Source of the DNA: Clitopilus passeckerianus
Lineage: Eukaryota > Basidiomycota > Agaricomycetes > Agaricales > Entolomataceae
Assembly: GCA_944990035.1 (NCBI GenBank)
Contig: CALYLX010000031.1
Location: 1-64,000, forward strand
Direction of reading: 5' to 3'
Length of the DNA: 64,000 bases
Shown: positions 48,242 through 58,200 of the stretch, piece by piece
Position numbering within the stretch: the stretch's first letter is position 1
Layout of the letters: each line of letters starts with the position of its first letter
Program-made: the position numbers and the translations under genes
The notes under the pieces: model-generated
Database searches by the model: none
Told to the model about the DNA's origin: nothing
What the model saw: only the letters and a program-made list of their open reading frames with translations

Positions 48242-50673
48242 TCAGGCTTCGTTGCTAACCGCCATTCCTTCCCAAGTCTTCATTATCTGTACGACATCCA
48301 TGATGTCTGGGCGCTCTGGGGGTTCTTGTTTCCAACACCATTCAACCACCTCAGCCGCGTAATCCGGCATGATAAGCACTATCCCACCATTCGCTGCCTC
48401 CGAGCGTAGAGCAGGGCGACGACCTTGCATCACCCTATACATAACCGCCGCGTCATTCGCTGCTTCCACGAAGGGGTGGTGTCCAGAAAAAAGCTGCAGA
48501 TGCACCCGTCAGTCAACACGTACTCAGAGAAATTCGATGAGACTACCAATCACCTCGAGAACAACGCAAGCATATGCATAAACGTCGCTCGCTTGTGTCT
48601 TGATGAACCGCTCCATGTCGAACATGTCCGGGTTGAGTAACTCTGGTGCCATCCAGCGTATGGAGCCATGGTTATTGGATGTATGCGTAGCCACAGTCGC
48701 GTCGCCGAAAGTGGTCAATCCAAAGTCAGCCAGGACGGCATGCCAATCGTTGTCTACGAGGATATTGGCCTGGAAATAACTGTTCAGCCTGGAGACGTTC
48801 AAGTATCAAAGAAGCTTACCCCTCTCAGGTCGCCGTGTATAATTCCTTCTGAGTGAAGATACTCTAGCCCTTCTCCGATCTCAACAAGCTGCGCCGATCG
48901 ATCAGTCAATTGCCATTTGATCGGAATATCACTTTTGCTTACCCTCCTCTCCAAATTGATGTTAGAAGGCCCGTTTGCAGCCCTCAGGTCGAGTATAGTC
49001 CCGTGCCTCATCCACGGTGAAACCATGCACAATGAAGATGGGAAGACTTCAGAGTCGATCCCCAGAAACGGCAACACATTTGGGTGTTTGAGATGCTGCC
49101 ACACCAATGCTTCCCTCCCAAACTCCCGACGAATTCTCTGCGAGTCTTGATCTTGGCGAACGCGTAGATGTTTAAGTGCCACCTCTTGGCCGCGAAACGT
49201 TGCTCGATAAATGTCTGCGAATCCGCCTCCTGAAACAGGAGTGTTTTCGATGAGAGTGAGGCCATGAATTAAAACCGATGCGGGTATAATCTCGGATGCT
49301 TCTGACAACTTTATCAGAAGACGCTTGGCCTTTCTGACGGTTTCGTGGTTCGTGAGCTGGCCCTTTGATAAAACCTGTGGTCTCTTCAGTCAACCGAACC
49401 CAAGGACTCATGAAGAAGAACGACACACGTTTTGCAGGAGATTGAGGCAAGAGTGTGCAGAATCCCCGCGCAAGTCAAGCATGGATCCAACATCCACCCC
49501 CGAACTGAGTATCCCTTCCAGCACACTAGCTATTGCATTTTCGTCTTCCTGCAGGCATTCTCTAATCGAGGGGTGTTCCGCAATTTGCATCTGATTTGAA
49601 AGCTACCAGACCGTCGTCAGCGGGAAACCTCGATTTACATGAGAGAGTCCAACTTGTAATAATTGAAGTCGGCTGCGATGACTCTCAACTAGACTTTGCA
49701 CAGTGTCCAAGCTATTCATATGATCGAGATAAGCTTGGAACGTGTTGCATAATCTATGGGATGAGAACCGAAAGCCTATCGCGCTAGGATTTGTAAATCA
49801 TACCTCTGGTCGGAGGCATGTTCCGCAGATATAGTCGCGTCCAAGAACGACGTAAGCCTCTGCGTCGAGTGCTTAGTATGTGCTATTGGATATATAATAA
49901 GACGGCATGTTCACCTGGTAAATTTTCTGATTATTGTTGTTCACGAATAGTGAGCGGGTTGATGTCAAGGGTGCGGAGGTCCAAGATTCAAATCTGGGCA
50001 GATGCAGCGTCAAGGCTCTGTCCATAAATGCGTGGTATTGAAGGTTGGCTTTTGAGAATAGTTCCTGCTCGCTTGATACAAAGATCTGAAGGGGGATTTC
50101 ATGGCCGCGGAAGGCGTTGTCCAACCAGACTATAGTCTCCAACAGTAGGTCACCGTCAGACCATCCAATACAGTCGATGACAACGATCATGGGGGATATC
50201 ATATGAAGGTCTCCGACTAGGAATGGTTCAATGATGACCTTGTGGGCGAAGTTCTGACTGTTCGTCTCCAAAAGGATGTCCCGCTCGTCTTCAATGATCT
50301 GGCGCATAGTCCCTCTTAACATAGGCATAGATTGACCAATCTGATACGCGATGGAAGGAAGCAGTGTTCGGGAGTTGGTATCCTCGTCTGCAGCAGTGAT
50401 TCTGGTGGCGAGTGCCCCACGACTGGCACACTGATCTGCAACGTATTGTGCAATGAAAGAACTTCTTCCGTACTGGCAGACGGGGTATTTCAACCAGCAG
50501 ACCTTGCGACCTCCATTGTCCTCCGCCCATCGAGCAATGTGAGGCACTATGCCATCGGGTGCGAAAATCATGGATTCTGGGGCAGCGCTTGTCGGGGTCT
50601 CCGGTAAGGAGTGGCTGGTTTGGGTGACGGACGGCGCAGCAAGTTTTGCCAGCTCCTTCCAACCTGCTTTCAT
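48242..50673 (-). CDS. P-loop (STAND-like) NTPase - helical linker - TKL kinase
   Basis: Read from ATG 50673 (MKAGWKELAKLAAPS). The NTPase-like module has APDGIVPHIARWAEDNGGRK, a degenerate Walker A WLKYPVCQYGRSSFIAQY (Arg for Lys, first Gly missing), LLPSIAYQIGQSMPML and Walker B MIVVIDCIGWSDGD. Two good introns follow. The first, after KIYQ, has a CTAAG branch point. The second runs GTATGA to CATAG near 49800-49750. They carry the frame through RLTSFLDATISAEHASDQR into LCNTFQAYLDHMNSLDTVQS, so NTPase and kinase are one protein. The linker is helical (RKAKRLLIKLSEASEI). The kinase has SGGGFADIYRATFRGQEVAL with beta-3 Lys, GIIHGDLRG then ANILVD (HGD for HRD), ADFGLTTF, IRWMAPELL and PERPDIMDVVQIMKTWEG. 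The start is uncertain because the ATG overlaps the stop of the upstream kinase-NTPase reading (50670-52509). The two may be one gene. Confidence 0.72.
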
Positions 50674-52509
50674 GAGTTAGTGCACTCCTCCAATGAGAGT
50701 AAAAGGCACTTTCCATCAGATAAGGAATCCAGAAGGCCTGAATCGTGCAGATAGAACGACCGAGTTTCAGTACGAAATTTGGGTAGATTCCTTTTCGCCC
50801 GTCTGTGCAAATCCGGAGAACTTGCTACGAAGATTTGTAGGGGCGCTTGAGACCTGTTCAATGCTTCCGCCAACCAGACCAGGCCTTGTACGAGGATCTC
50901 GACGGTCAACCAAGAACCTTCCATTTCGTATCCCTCCTCGCAAAGGTCAAGTGCATCGACCACAATCACTTTACGCGGTACATCTCCGCCTAGTGAGAGC
51001 ATGGGCTCGACGATCGTTTTCATCAGCAGGTTCTGAAGCTCGTCAGTTGAGCTTGGTGTTAACATGGACGGATCCAGTCGGAAGGCGTTCCTAATGATTG
51101 AATCGATGGCGGGGTGGTTGTGTGCGATTTGCTCGGCGATCTTTTGGAAGAAAGTGATTGAGCTGGGCCCTTTTGAGGTGAAGAAGACGCTCGCGGCTAG
51201 TCGTCCCTCTTGGGCACATAGTTCGGCGATGGCGCTTGAGATATAACTGGTCCTTCCTGAACCCGCATTCTCCACCCAACATAAATGTTGTCCATGATTG
51301 CCAAAAATCCAGTCTGCAACTGCATTCTTGAGTTGTCGTATCGTTTCATCTGTCCAACCCCGATTCCAAATTTCAAAGGTCTGCAATATATCGTCGATGG
51401 ATGGCCGATCCAGAAGTTGATGGTCCCAGCATCTTTGTATCATGTCCCACAAATCATCGCCAATCTCCACCCCCTGTCCGTCGTACATTGTCGGGCGCCG
51501 TGGTCTACCACCTTGAATGACATGAAATATGACTTCGGCATCATTTGCCACATCGATGAAAGGAAGTCGGCCAGTATAGACCTATGCTTTGGTATATAAG
51601 GAAGAAGGCATCCAGGAAAGGGAACGAACGCACCTCTAGGCAAAGATAGGCAAAAGCATATATATCTGTAGCGCCGGTTTTCTGGAAGGTGCTAAGACCA
51701 AAGGCATCCGGATGGATGAGTTCCGGCGCCAGCCATCGTGTCGAACCTTGGTAGTGCGATGCGGACGCTTGACCAAGCGCCTCAATAAAGTCGGTTAGGC
51801 CGAAGTCTGCGAGGCAAGCGCTCCCTCGAGAGTTGATGAGGATATTGGTCTGAAGATTTATTTATGAATGCACAGAATATCCGATAGGAAAGGTTGCCTA
51901 CCCCTCGGAGGTCACCATGAACGACACCGCTTTTATGTAGATAGCTGATACCCTGACAGATCTCGAATAACTGACGCGTATTTAATTAAGATTCATAATA
52001 TTAGAGACGATATTTTAATCTAGAACTCACCCGTCGATGCAAATTAACGTTGGAAGGCCCATATGTCTTCCTGTATTGCAACATGGTGCCATATCGCATC
52101 CATGGTGATACCACACAAGCAGTGATTGGGAAAGTGTCGGAATCGACACCGAGAAACTGGAGAACGTTTGGATGATCAAGTTGTTGCCAAACTCGTGCCT
52201 CTTTAGCTAGTTTCTGTACTTTTCCGGGTTAACAGAGAGGGAAAGAAGCAGTCATGGAATGAGAGCATTCACGCGTCGAAGTCGTTGCAGATCACTGTCG
52301 CGCTGGTGGTGAAAGATCCTGAGTCTTTTGAGAGCAACTTCTTCTCCTCGAAAGAGTCCATGGTATATATCTGTGAAAGCACCTCTATACAGTGGTTCTC
52401 TATCGAGCAGCGTGATATGCATTGCTAACGGCAGAATGCGCGGTGGCTGTGACTCAAAGCTGTTGCACCGTGCGAAATCATTTGTCGACAGTGCTTTGAA
52501 TGAATGCAT
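50670..52509 (-). CDS. TKL kinase - P-loop (STAND-like) NTPase
   Basis: Starts MHSFKALSTNDFARCNSFES at 52509; upstream exons cannot be excluded. The kinase shows LYRGAFTDIYHGLFRGEEVA with beta-3 Lys in LKRLRIF, WQQLDHPNVLQFLGVDSD, GVVHGDLRG then TNILIN after an intron, LADFGLTDF, TRWLAPELIHPD, and DRPSIDDILQTFEIW. Four introns, all GT-AG. Without a break it runs into an NTPase-like module: LKNAVADWIFGNHGQHLCW, Walker A VENAGSGRTSYISSAIAE (Arg for Lys), KIAEQIAHNHPAIDSIIRN, DELQNLLMKTIVEPM, Walker B KVIVVDALDLCEEG and APLQIFVASSPDLHRR. The reading ends TGA 50672-50670, overlapping the ATG of the next NTPase-kinase reading by ATGA. A splice that skips the stop may join them, but no donor with good sequence and right phase is obvious. 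Function inferred: signalling or innate-immunity-like receptor. Confidence 0.72.
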
Positions 52510-52689
52510 GATCACAGGAAACTCTCTTCATGTTTTTCCCCTCATGAATGTCTCTGCGTATCTGGAGCCCAAATCTGATGAGAGATCTCTATGTAGAGAC
52601 TCATCAAGAGACCAACGCCACTACGTAGAAGGCACATTCGAAGGGCTGCACCTCCGCATCGGTTGCTTTGACAAGATTCTAATTGCCGT

Positions 52690-52825
52690 CTTGGTCACAG
52701 CCAATTACAGATTGATAGACCGATTTTCGATATTCTGGCCATTGGATATGGTGTTTGTCCTTGGGGCTGAACAAACATTTAATTTCCGCTTTTGGGAGCA
52801 ATTGAGATCAACAGTGGTGACCTGA
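52690..52825 (+). pseudogene. Gene fragment, left arm of an inverted duplication
   Basis: After an AG acceptor (CACAG) the plus strand encodes NYRLIDRFSIFWPLDMVFVL then GAEQTFNFRFWEQLRSTVVT and a stop at about 52825. Nearly the same segment lies inverted at 53270-53480. Family unknown. Probably a fragment left by duplication, although a short real exon cannot be excluded. Confidence 0.5.
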
Positions 52826-53269
52826 CGCTCGGTGAATTCACCTCAAAATCATGGGTGTTGGCATATCGCCTCTGGAGGAAAAGAGCAGCTTGTTCTTATG
52901 TCTCACCGCTATTGAGTTGTCAAAATTGCTGCAATGACAGGCATCTGTGAAAGGACTATTCGACGCGTAAGGAGGCTCAAAAGAACAACAGGTGCTGTCA
53001 CGGAACAAGCTGGAAGAACTCGAAAGCTGAAGTCTCTGGACATGGCGGTACGTATAGCTTTGTTATTCTCCTATATCCAATCACATTGTATTCTAACATT
53101 TGAATACCCCAGTATCTCGAGAGTTTCATTGAACAAACTATGGACATGCACTGGAAGAGCTGCGGCGTGACAAATTGAAGCAAAATATGGCTGATGGGGC
53201 CAAATTTGTGAAGGCAGTACACTGCTATTTCAGAGCTGGTTATTAACCAAGTATTGCGAATTTAATTAT

Positions 53270-53490
53270 CGTTGAGAATGGGGAAGAGGGAGTCCGGTGT
53301 CAAGGTGTGCATCAATACTGAGCTGAAAGACATGAGCATGTGGTAGGTTGACGCCGTGCTTGCCCTCGAATGCTCCCAAAAGAGGAAATTAAATATTTGT
53401 TCAGCCCCAAGGACAAAGACCGTATCCAATGGCCAGAATATCGAAAACCAGTCTATCGATCTGTAATTGGCTGCAAGATCTCAGCAACTT
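53270..53490 (-). pseudogene. Gene fragment, right arm of an inverted duplication
   Basis: The minus strand reads AANYRSIDWFSIFWPLDTVF then VLGAEQIFNFLFWEHSRAST and stays open to a stop near 53270 (ends FPILNDN). It is about 90 percent identical by eye to the reverse complement of 52690-52800. An intron-like GTAAGT...GCAG of only about 22 bases precedes it. No ATG is in frame. Function unknown. Confidence 0.5.
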
Positions 53491-53688
53491 ACCTTCTTTG
53501 TCGAATATTTCTCACGGGTGGACTCTGGTGTTTCAGAAACAGGCAATTGCGCCTTACCCGAAGTTGGCAAAGTAACCTTCAAATTAAATGCAAACACTGA
53601 TTGAGTGGTGATTCAAGTTGGAAAATAAAAGGAACTCTATTCTGGTTAGGTGGGTGTTTTCCCCAGCTTTACTCGTCCCCACAGTATG

Positions 53689-53892
53689 TGTTAAGCTAGT
53701 ATCGCTACTCGCTTAAACAAGTATCAAGAGTTCAGCTGCTTAGTCTTCTACCAGCCTTTGTAGAGACGAGCAAGAGTAATCGAGCAAGTCGAAGTTAAAG
53801 CAAATAGTGATGTATAGGCTTTTAGGTCAAGCTGGGGAAGCAAGACCAAAAGCGTGAAAGTATTTATACAAGATTGGTAGGGCTAAGGGTTG
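53689..53892 (-). repeat. Old, truncated LTR related to the gypsy LTRs
   Basis: Begins TGTTAAGC like the LTRs, and carries the same 11-mer AGGTCAAGCTG (53824-53834) and a TATA-like TATTTATA (53861-53868) at the same mutual spacing, but is otherwise strongly diverged. It stops where the full-length element begins at 53893, so the younger element appears to have inserted in or next to it. Confidence 0.5.
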
Positions 53893-54327
53893 TGTTAAGG
53901 CAGAGCCTAACAACTTAGGTAATACTGTTTACGCTCGATGTCTTTGACAGACAAAGACAGAGATTTGTCAGCAGCTGCGGCTGTACTGACGACCTGGTGA
54001 GATTGACGAAGCAAGGGACTTAAAGGCAAAGTAGAGAACTAAGCAGTTAGGTAGATTGCCTAGGTCAAGCTGAGGAGCCTTGACCAAATGGTACAGGTTT
54101 ATATACCTATCTAGTAGTTCTAAATATAGCGCATGCACAGCATGCTGAGTAAGTACATGAGTCAGAAAGAGTCAGATAAGGTATAAGTCTCTCACGATCG
54201 TGAGAGATGCGGAGTAAGCATGGAAAAAGATGAAAAATGCGCAGTGATGCGCAGTATATGTGAGTAATCGTGCATAGGTAAGCGGGCCGGGGTATGTAAG
54301 GAGAAACATGTAAGCAAAATCATAACA
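53893..54327 (-). repeat. 3' LTR of the minus-strand gypsy element
   Basis: 435 bases, beginning TGTTAAGG and ending CATAACA on the plus strand. Contains the 20-base palindrome TCTCTCACGATCGTGAGAGA at 54188-54207. It lacks an about 20-base segment, bounded by AGTCAG repeats, that the other LTR of this copy has. Confidence 0.93.
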
Positions 54328-54339
54328 TTACCCTCTTGC
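54328..54339 (-). promoter_or_regulatory. Polypurine tract next to the 3' LTR
   Basis: Directly upstream of the 3' LTR the minus strand reads GCAAGAGGGTAA, purine-rich with one C and one T. It sits where the plus-strand primer of reverse transcription is expected. Position is the main evidence. Confidence 0.5.
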
Positions 54340-54392
54340 TATCGTTGAAGTCCCCTGACTTCAATTCCTTCCTTTACCCCAGAAATGACGGT

Positions 54393-55229
54393 CTATGCCC
54401 TTGTGGTAGCGTTGTGGGCAGCTAACCGGGTAATGGCCTGGGCCACGATGATGGCACAGACGACACACAAAACGAAAGCAATGACACTGTTGGTGTCTGC
54501 CTCCACAAATGTAGCATCTGAACCATCTGGGTGGTGGTGGTCTGTTGGCAAGGTATCCGGTGCGCGGCGCCTTCTGGGACGATACTGTCGAGGGGGAAGG
54601 TTCACCAGCGTTGGTGAGTCGGACTCTGGTGGGTTTTCGGGTGCGGGGGGTATGGCGTCGGGGGGTTTGCCATTGGGGTTGATGTTTTCCTTGTTGTCAT
54701 TCTGTTCTTCTTTGACGAAGGGGTTATGTTTTATTTTTACGGCGGTGTGTAAATTGGTGACGGGAGGAAATGCTCGTAGGGTTCCGCAAACTTGACGTGT
54801 AGTGAGGATCGTGACTTCCTCTTCTTGACTTTCCTCAGGCCCCCAGGGATTGGAGGCAAGGGTTTCGAAGTCTGTCTCCTCTGGATTGTTGAACCAGTTT
54901 TGTCGTTCGGGGAAGAATTCGTCGAGGAAAGCTGTTCCTCCAATAGCAAAGAAGAGGTCTGTGAGGGTCTCCTCTGTTTCTTGATCAACTTTGTCCAAAA
55001 GTTGATCAAGGTCGTCAGTGGTTTTCGCAAATTGGTGGCGCAGACGAGCCACTTCGTTGCGAGTTTCGGTTCATCGGTTTTGGTAGAGGGTTCCTCGTTC
55101 TCCCACAGCAGTGAGAGGGTTGTCGTCGCTGCTCCAGGCAGTATGCGTACGGAGCGCCGTAATAGCGGTATCGGATTTGAAGGTGTTGCGGATGATGGTG
55201 CGGTCGTAGGAAGAGGCATTTTGAGACAT
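54393..55229 (-). pseudogene. Third ORF of the gypsy element, with C-terminal membrane segment
   Basis: Starts MSQNASSYDRTIIRNTFKSD at 55229, 38 bases after the integrase-chromodomain frame ends. It is 278 codons with one in-frame TGA at 55073-55071 (after LYQNR); downstream the frame stays open to 54393. A helical, charged stretch RLRHQFAKTTDDLDQLLDKV looks coiled-coil-like. Then come an acidic part, a Pro-rich region (AIPPAPENPPESDSPTLVNL) and a basic patch (RQYRPRRRRAPD). Near the end is a hydrophobic helix VIAFVLCVVCAIIVAQAI, followed by only about ten residues. There is no signal peptide, so it would be tail-anchored. It occupies the position of env in errantiviruses but shows no homology to any envelope protein I know. 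Function unknown. Confidence 0.7.
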
Positions 55230-55267
55230 TGTTATATAGTGGATGTGAGTGGGTTTGCTATGTGGTG

Positions 55268-58200
55268 TCAGGTGAGTTTCTTCCTCTTTTTATACTCGGT
55301 GAGTATTTCCTTGGCGTTCCGCAGTTCCGACTCGGGCATCCATTTGTTGTCCGCTGATGGCCATCCCTTCCATTTTACGAGGTATCTGTGTTGTCCTTTG
55401 CCTTGTTTCTGATGGGCCACAATTGCTTCTATTTCGTATTCTTCTATTCCGTTGATTTCGTCAGGTGGCGGTTTAGAGAAGCTGGGTCCATGTGCTTTGG
55501 TGGAGATGTAACGGGTAAGAAGTGATGTGTGGATCACCAGGTGGATCTTCCATCGTCTTGGCAGGTCGAGTTTATAGGTCAGGTGTCCTTTTACCTCAAG
55601 TATCTTGAAGGGTCCTTCTCGTTTGGGTACTAGTTTCTTGGAGATGTTTCCTTGATTGAGATTTGTGGCTTCTAACCACACTTTTTCTCCGACTTTGAAT
55701 GGGGTGAAGTGTCGTGTGATCTTCTCTGCCATGCGTTGTGCAGCAAGTGCATGTGCAGCGTTTGCTTCATCGCGTGCTAGCGGAAGTTCCTTGATCCGTT
55801 TGTCGACTGTGGAAATTTTGCTAGTGGGAGCAACTGATGGGAGTGCAGGTGGTTCATATCCCATCATTAGGTAGAATGAGGTACGTTTGGTGACAGAGTG
55901 TGTTCGGCTGTTGTAGGAGAATTCTAGAGTGGTAATCCATTTGGACCAGGATTCGGGGTTCTGTGCACAGAAGATGTGGAGATAGGCATCAATCTCTTGA
56001 TTGATCCTTTCTGTTGCACCATCGGTTTGTGGGTGGTAAGCGGTACTCATGTTGAGCTTAATTTCAAGGAGTCGTCCTATTTCTTGGAAAACTTTAGAGG
56101 CGAATTGAGGTCCTCTGTCTGAAATTCCTTTGTCGGAAAGTCCAAAGCGACGGTAGATGTTGTCAATGTAGGCATTTGCAGTTTCTGTGGCGTCGATTTT
56201 CTTTGTGCAAGGGATAAAAATTGCCCCATTCGTAGCTCCATGGTCGACCACGGCCATAATGCTATCGAAACCATTACTCTCTGGGAGATCTGTGTGAAAA
56301 TCGTATGTCACTAGCGAAAATGGCCTAGTGGTTTCGGATTTGATGGGCATTAATGGTGGAGCGGTGGGGTGGCGATTAATCTTCATTTGTTGGCACATTG
56401 CACAGCCCTGCACAAAGTTCTTGATGAACACTGACATCCCTGGCCACCAGTAGTCTTTTCGGACTTTCTCCAGTGTCCCAAATTGTCCAGGGTGTCCTGC
56501 GCTGGGTAGATCGTGATAGCGTTGGACTATCTTCCTCCGGAGGTCTTCATCATCTGGTACCACACATTTGTCTTTGTAGTACAAGATGCCATCGTCAAAT
56601 TTCCAATCTTCCAGGTTTGATCGGATTGGTGGGGGTCCGTCTTCTTTGGTGGAATTAGTTTGTCATTGACCATCTTGTGTACAATTTCGTCCTTTAGTTC
56701 AATGTCAATTGAGCGAAGGAAGAGTTTGTCGGGGAGGAGAATGATGTCTTCGTTGTCGGTGTCTTCGCCTGGGATGTGGTCTGGTCGTCGAGATAGTGCG
56801 TCGGATTGTATCATCTTTGCACCAGGGGTGTGTACAAGTTTGATGTTAAACTGGGATAGCATTAGATTCCATCTCGCTTGTCGTTGGTTCAACTTCCGGG
56901 CTTCTGGGAAGTATGTGAGGTTCTTGTGATCAGATAGAATTACGACTGGGTGTTGGGATCCATGGAAGTAGTGTCGCCAGGTTTCTAGTGCGCGGATGAT
57001 GCCTAGAAGTTCTCGATCATAGATTTCATAGTTCCGTTCTGTTTCTGAGAACAATTTAGATATGAAACCACATGGGTGCCAGGATCCGTTGGCGTCACGT
57101 TGTAGAACTGCTCCTGTTGCATGTTTTGAGGCGTCGCTTTCTACCACAAATGGCTTTGTGGGGTCAGGCATCAGCAACACAGGTGCTTCCAGGAATTTGT
57201 CTTTCAGGGTAGTGAAAGCTTCATGACATTCATTGGTCCATTCCCATTTCTTGTCCTTTTTGGTGAGTTCATTCAGTGGTTTGGCAATTTCCACATATTT
57301 TCCGATGAACCTGCGGTAAAAGTTTCCGAATCCTAGGAATGATTGGACTTCTTTTACTGTGGTTGGCGTGGGCCAGTCGCGCATCCCTGCAAGTTTGACA
57401 GGGTCCATGGAGATCTTGTTTGGTTCAATGATGAACCCGAGGTATTCCACTCTTGTGGTGTCAAATTGGCATTTCTCTGCTTTGAGGTAGAGATCGTTGT
57501 CTTGTAGTCTTTGTAAGACTCTGCGTGTGCGTTCTCGGTGTTTTTCTGGATCGTTTGAGAAGATGAGGATGTCATCCATATAGATGATGACCCATCCTTC
57601 GTCTATCATGTCTCGGAAAAGGTGGTTCATCATTGCTTGGAAGGTACCAGGTGAGTTCATTAGTCCAAAGAACATCACCATCGGTTCGAATAACCCTCGG
57701 TTGGTCTTGAATGCTGCTTTCCATTGGTCACCATCTTTGATGCGGATGTTGTGATATCCCCATCAAATGTTGAGTTTGGTGAAGACAGTTGCTCCTTTCA
57801 GTTTATCGATGAGCTCGCTAGCCAGCGGTAAGGGGTACGTATTGGGTATAGTTCCTTCATTGAGTCGTCGGTAGTCCTGGCATAGTCTCAGGGCTTCCGA
57901 GTCTTGCTTTGCAACGAAGAAGAACGGAGATGCTTGTGGGGAGTTGGATTCTCGGATGTATCCTTTGGCTAGATTTTCCTTGAGAAACTCGTCGAGTTTT
58001 TCTTGCTCTAAGGGGCTGAGCGGATAGACTTTGCAGTCTTTTAGCACGAAATCTGTCTTCAGATCTATGGCATGATCCCAGGGTCAGCTTGGTGGAAATC
58101 GTTCAGATGCCACTTTCTCAAAGACTTTTCTGTAGTCTTGAAGATAGTTGGAGATGATTTCATCAAGAGATTTCTTTGGTTCCTTATCTTCTCGCTTGTG

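Noticed and set aside
50291..50716. Minus-strand frame containing LEGAGKTCC, which looks like a perfect Walker A
   Set aside because: It is the other frame over the second NTPase module; the rest of the frame has no NTPase features, while the frame used has the Walker B and helices.
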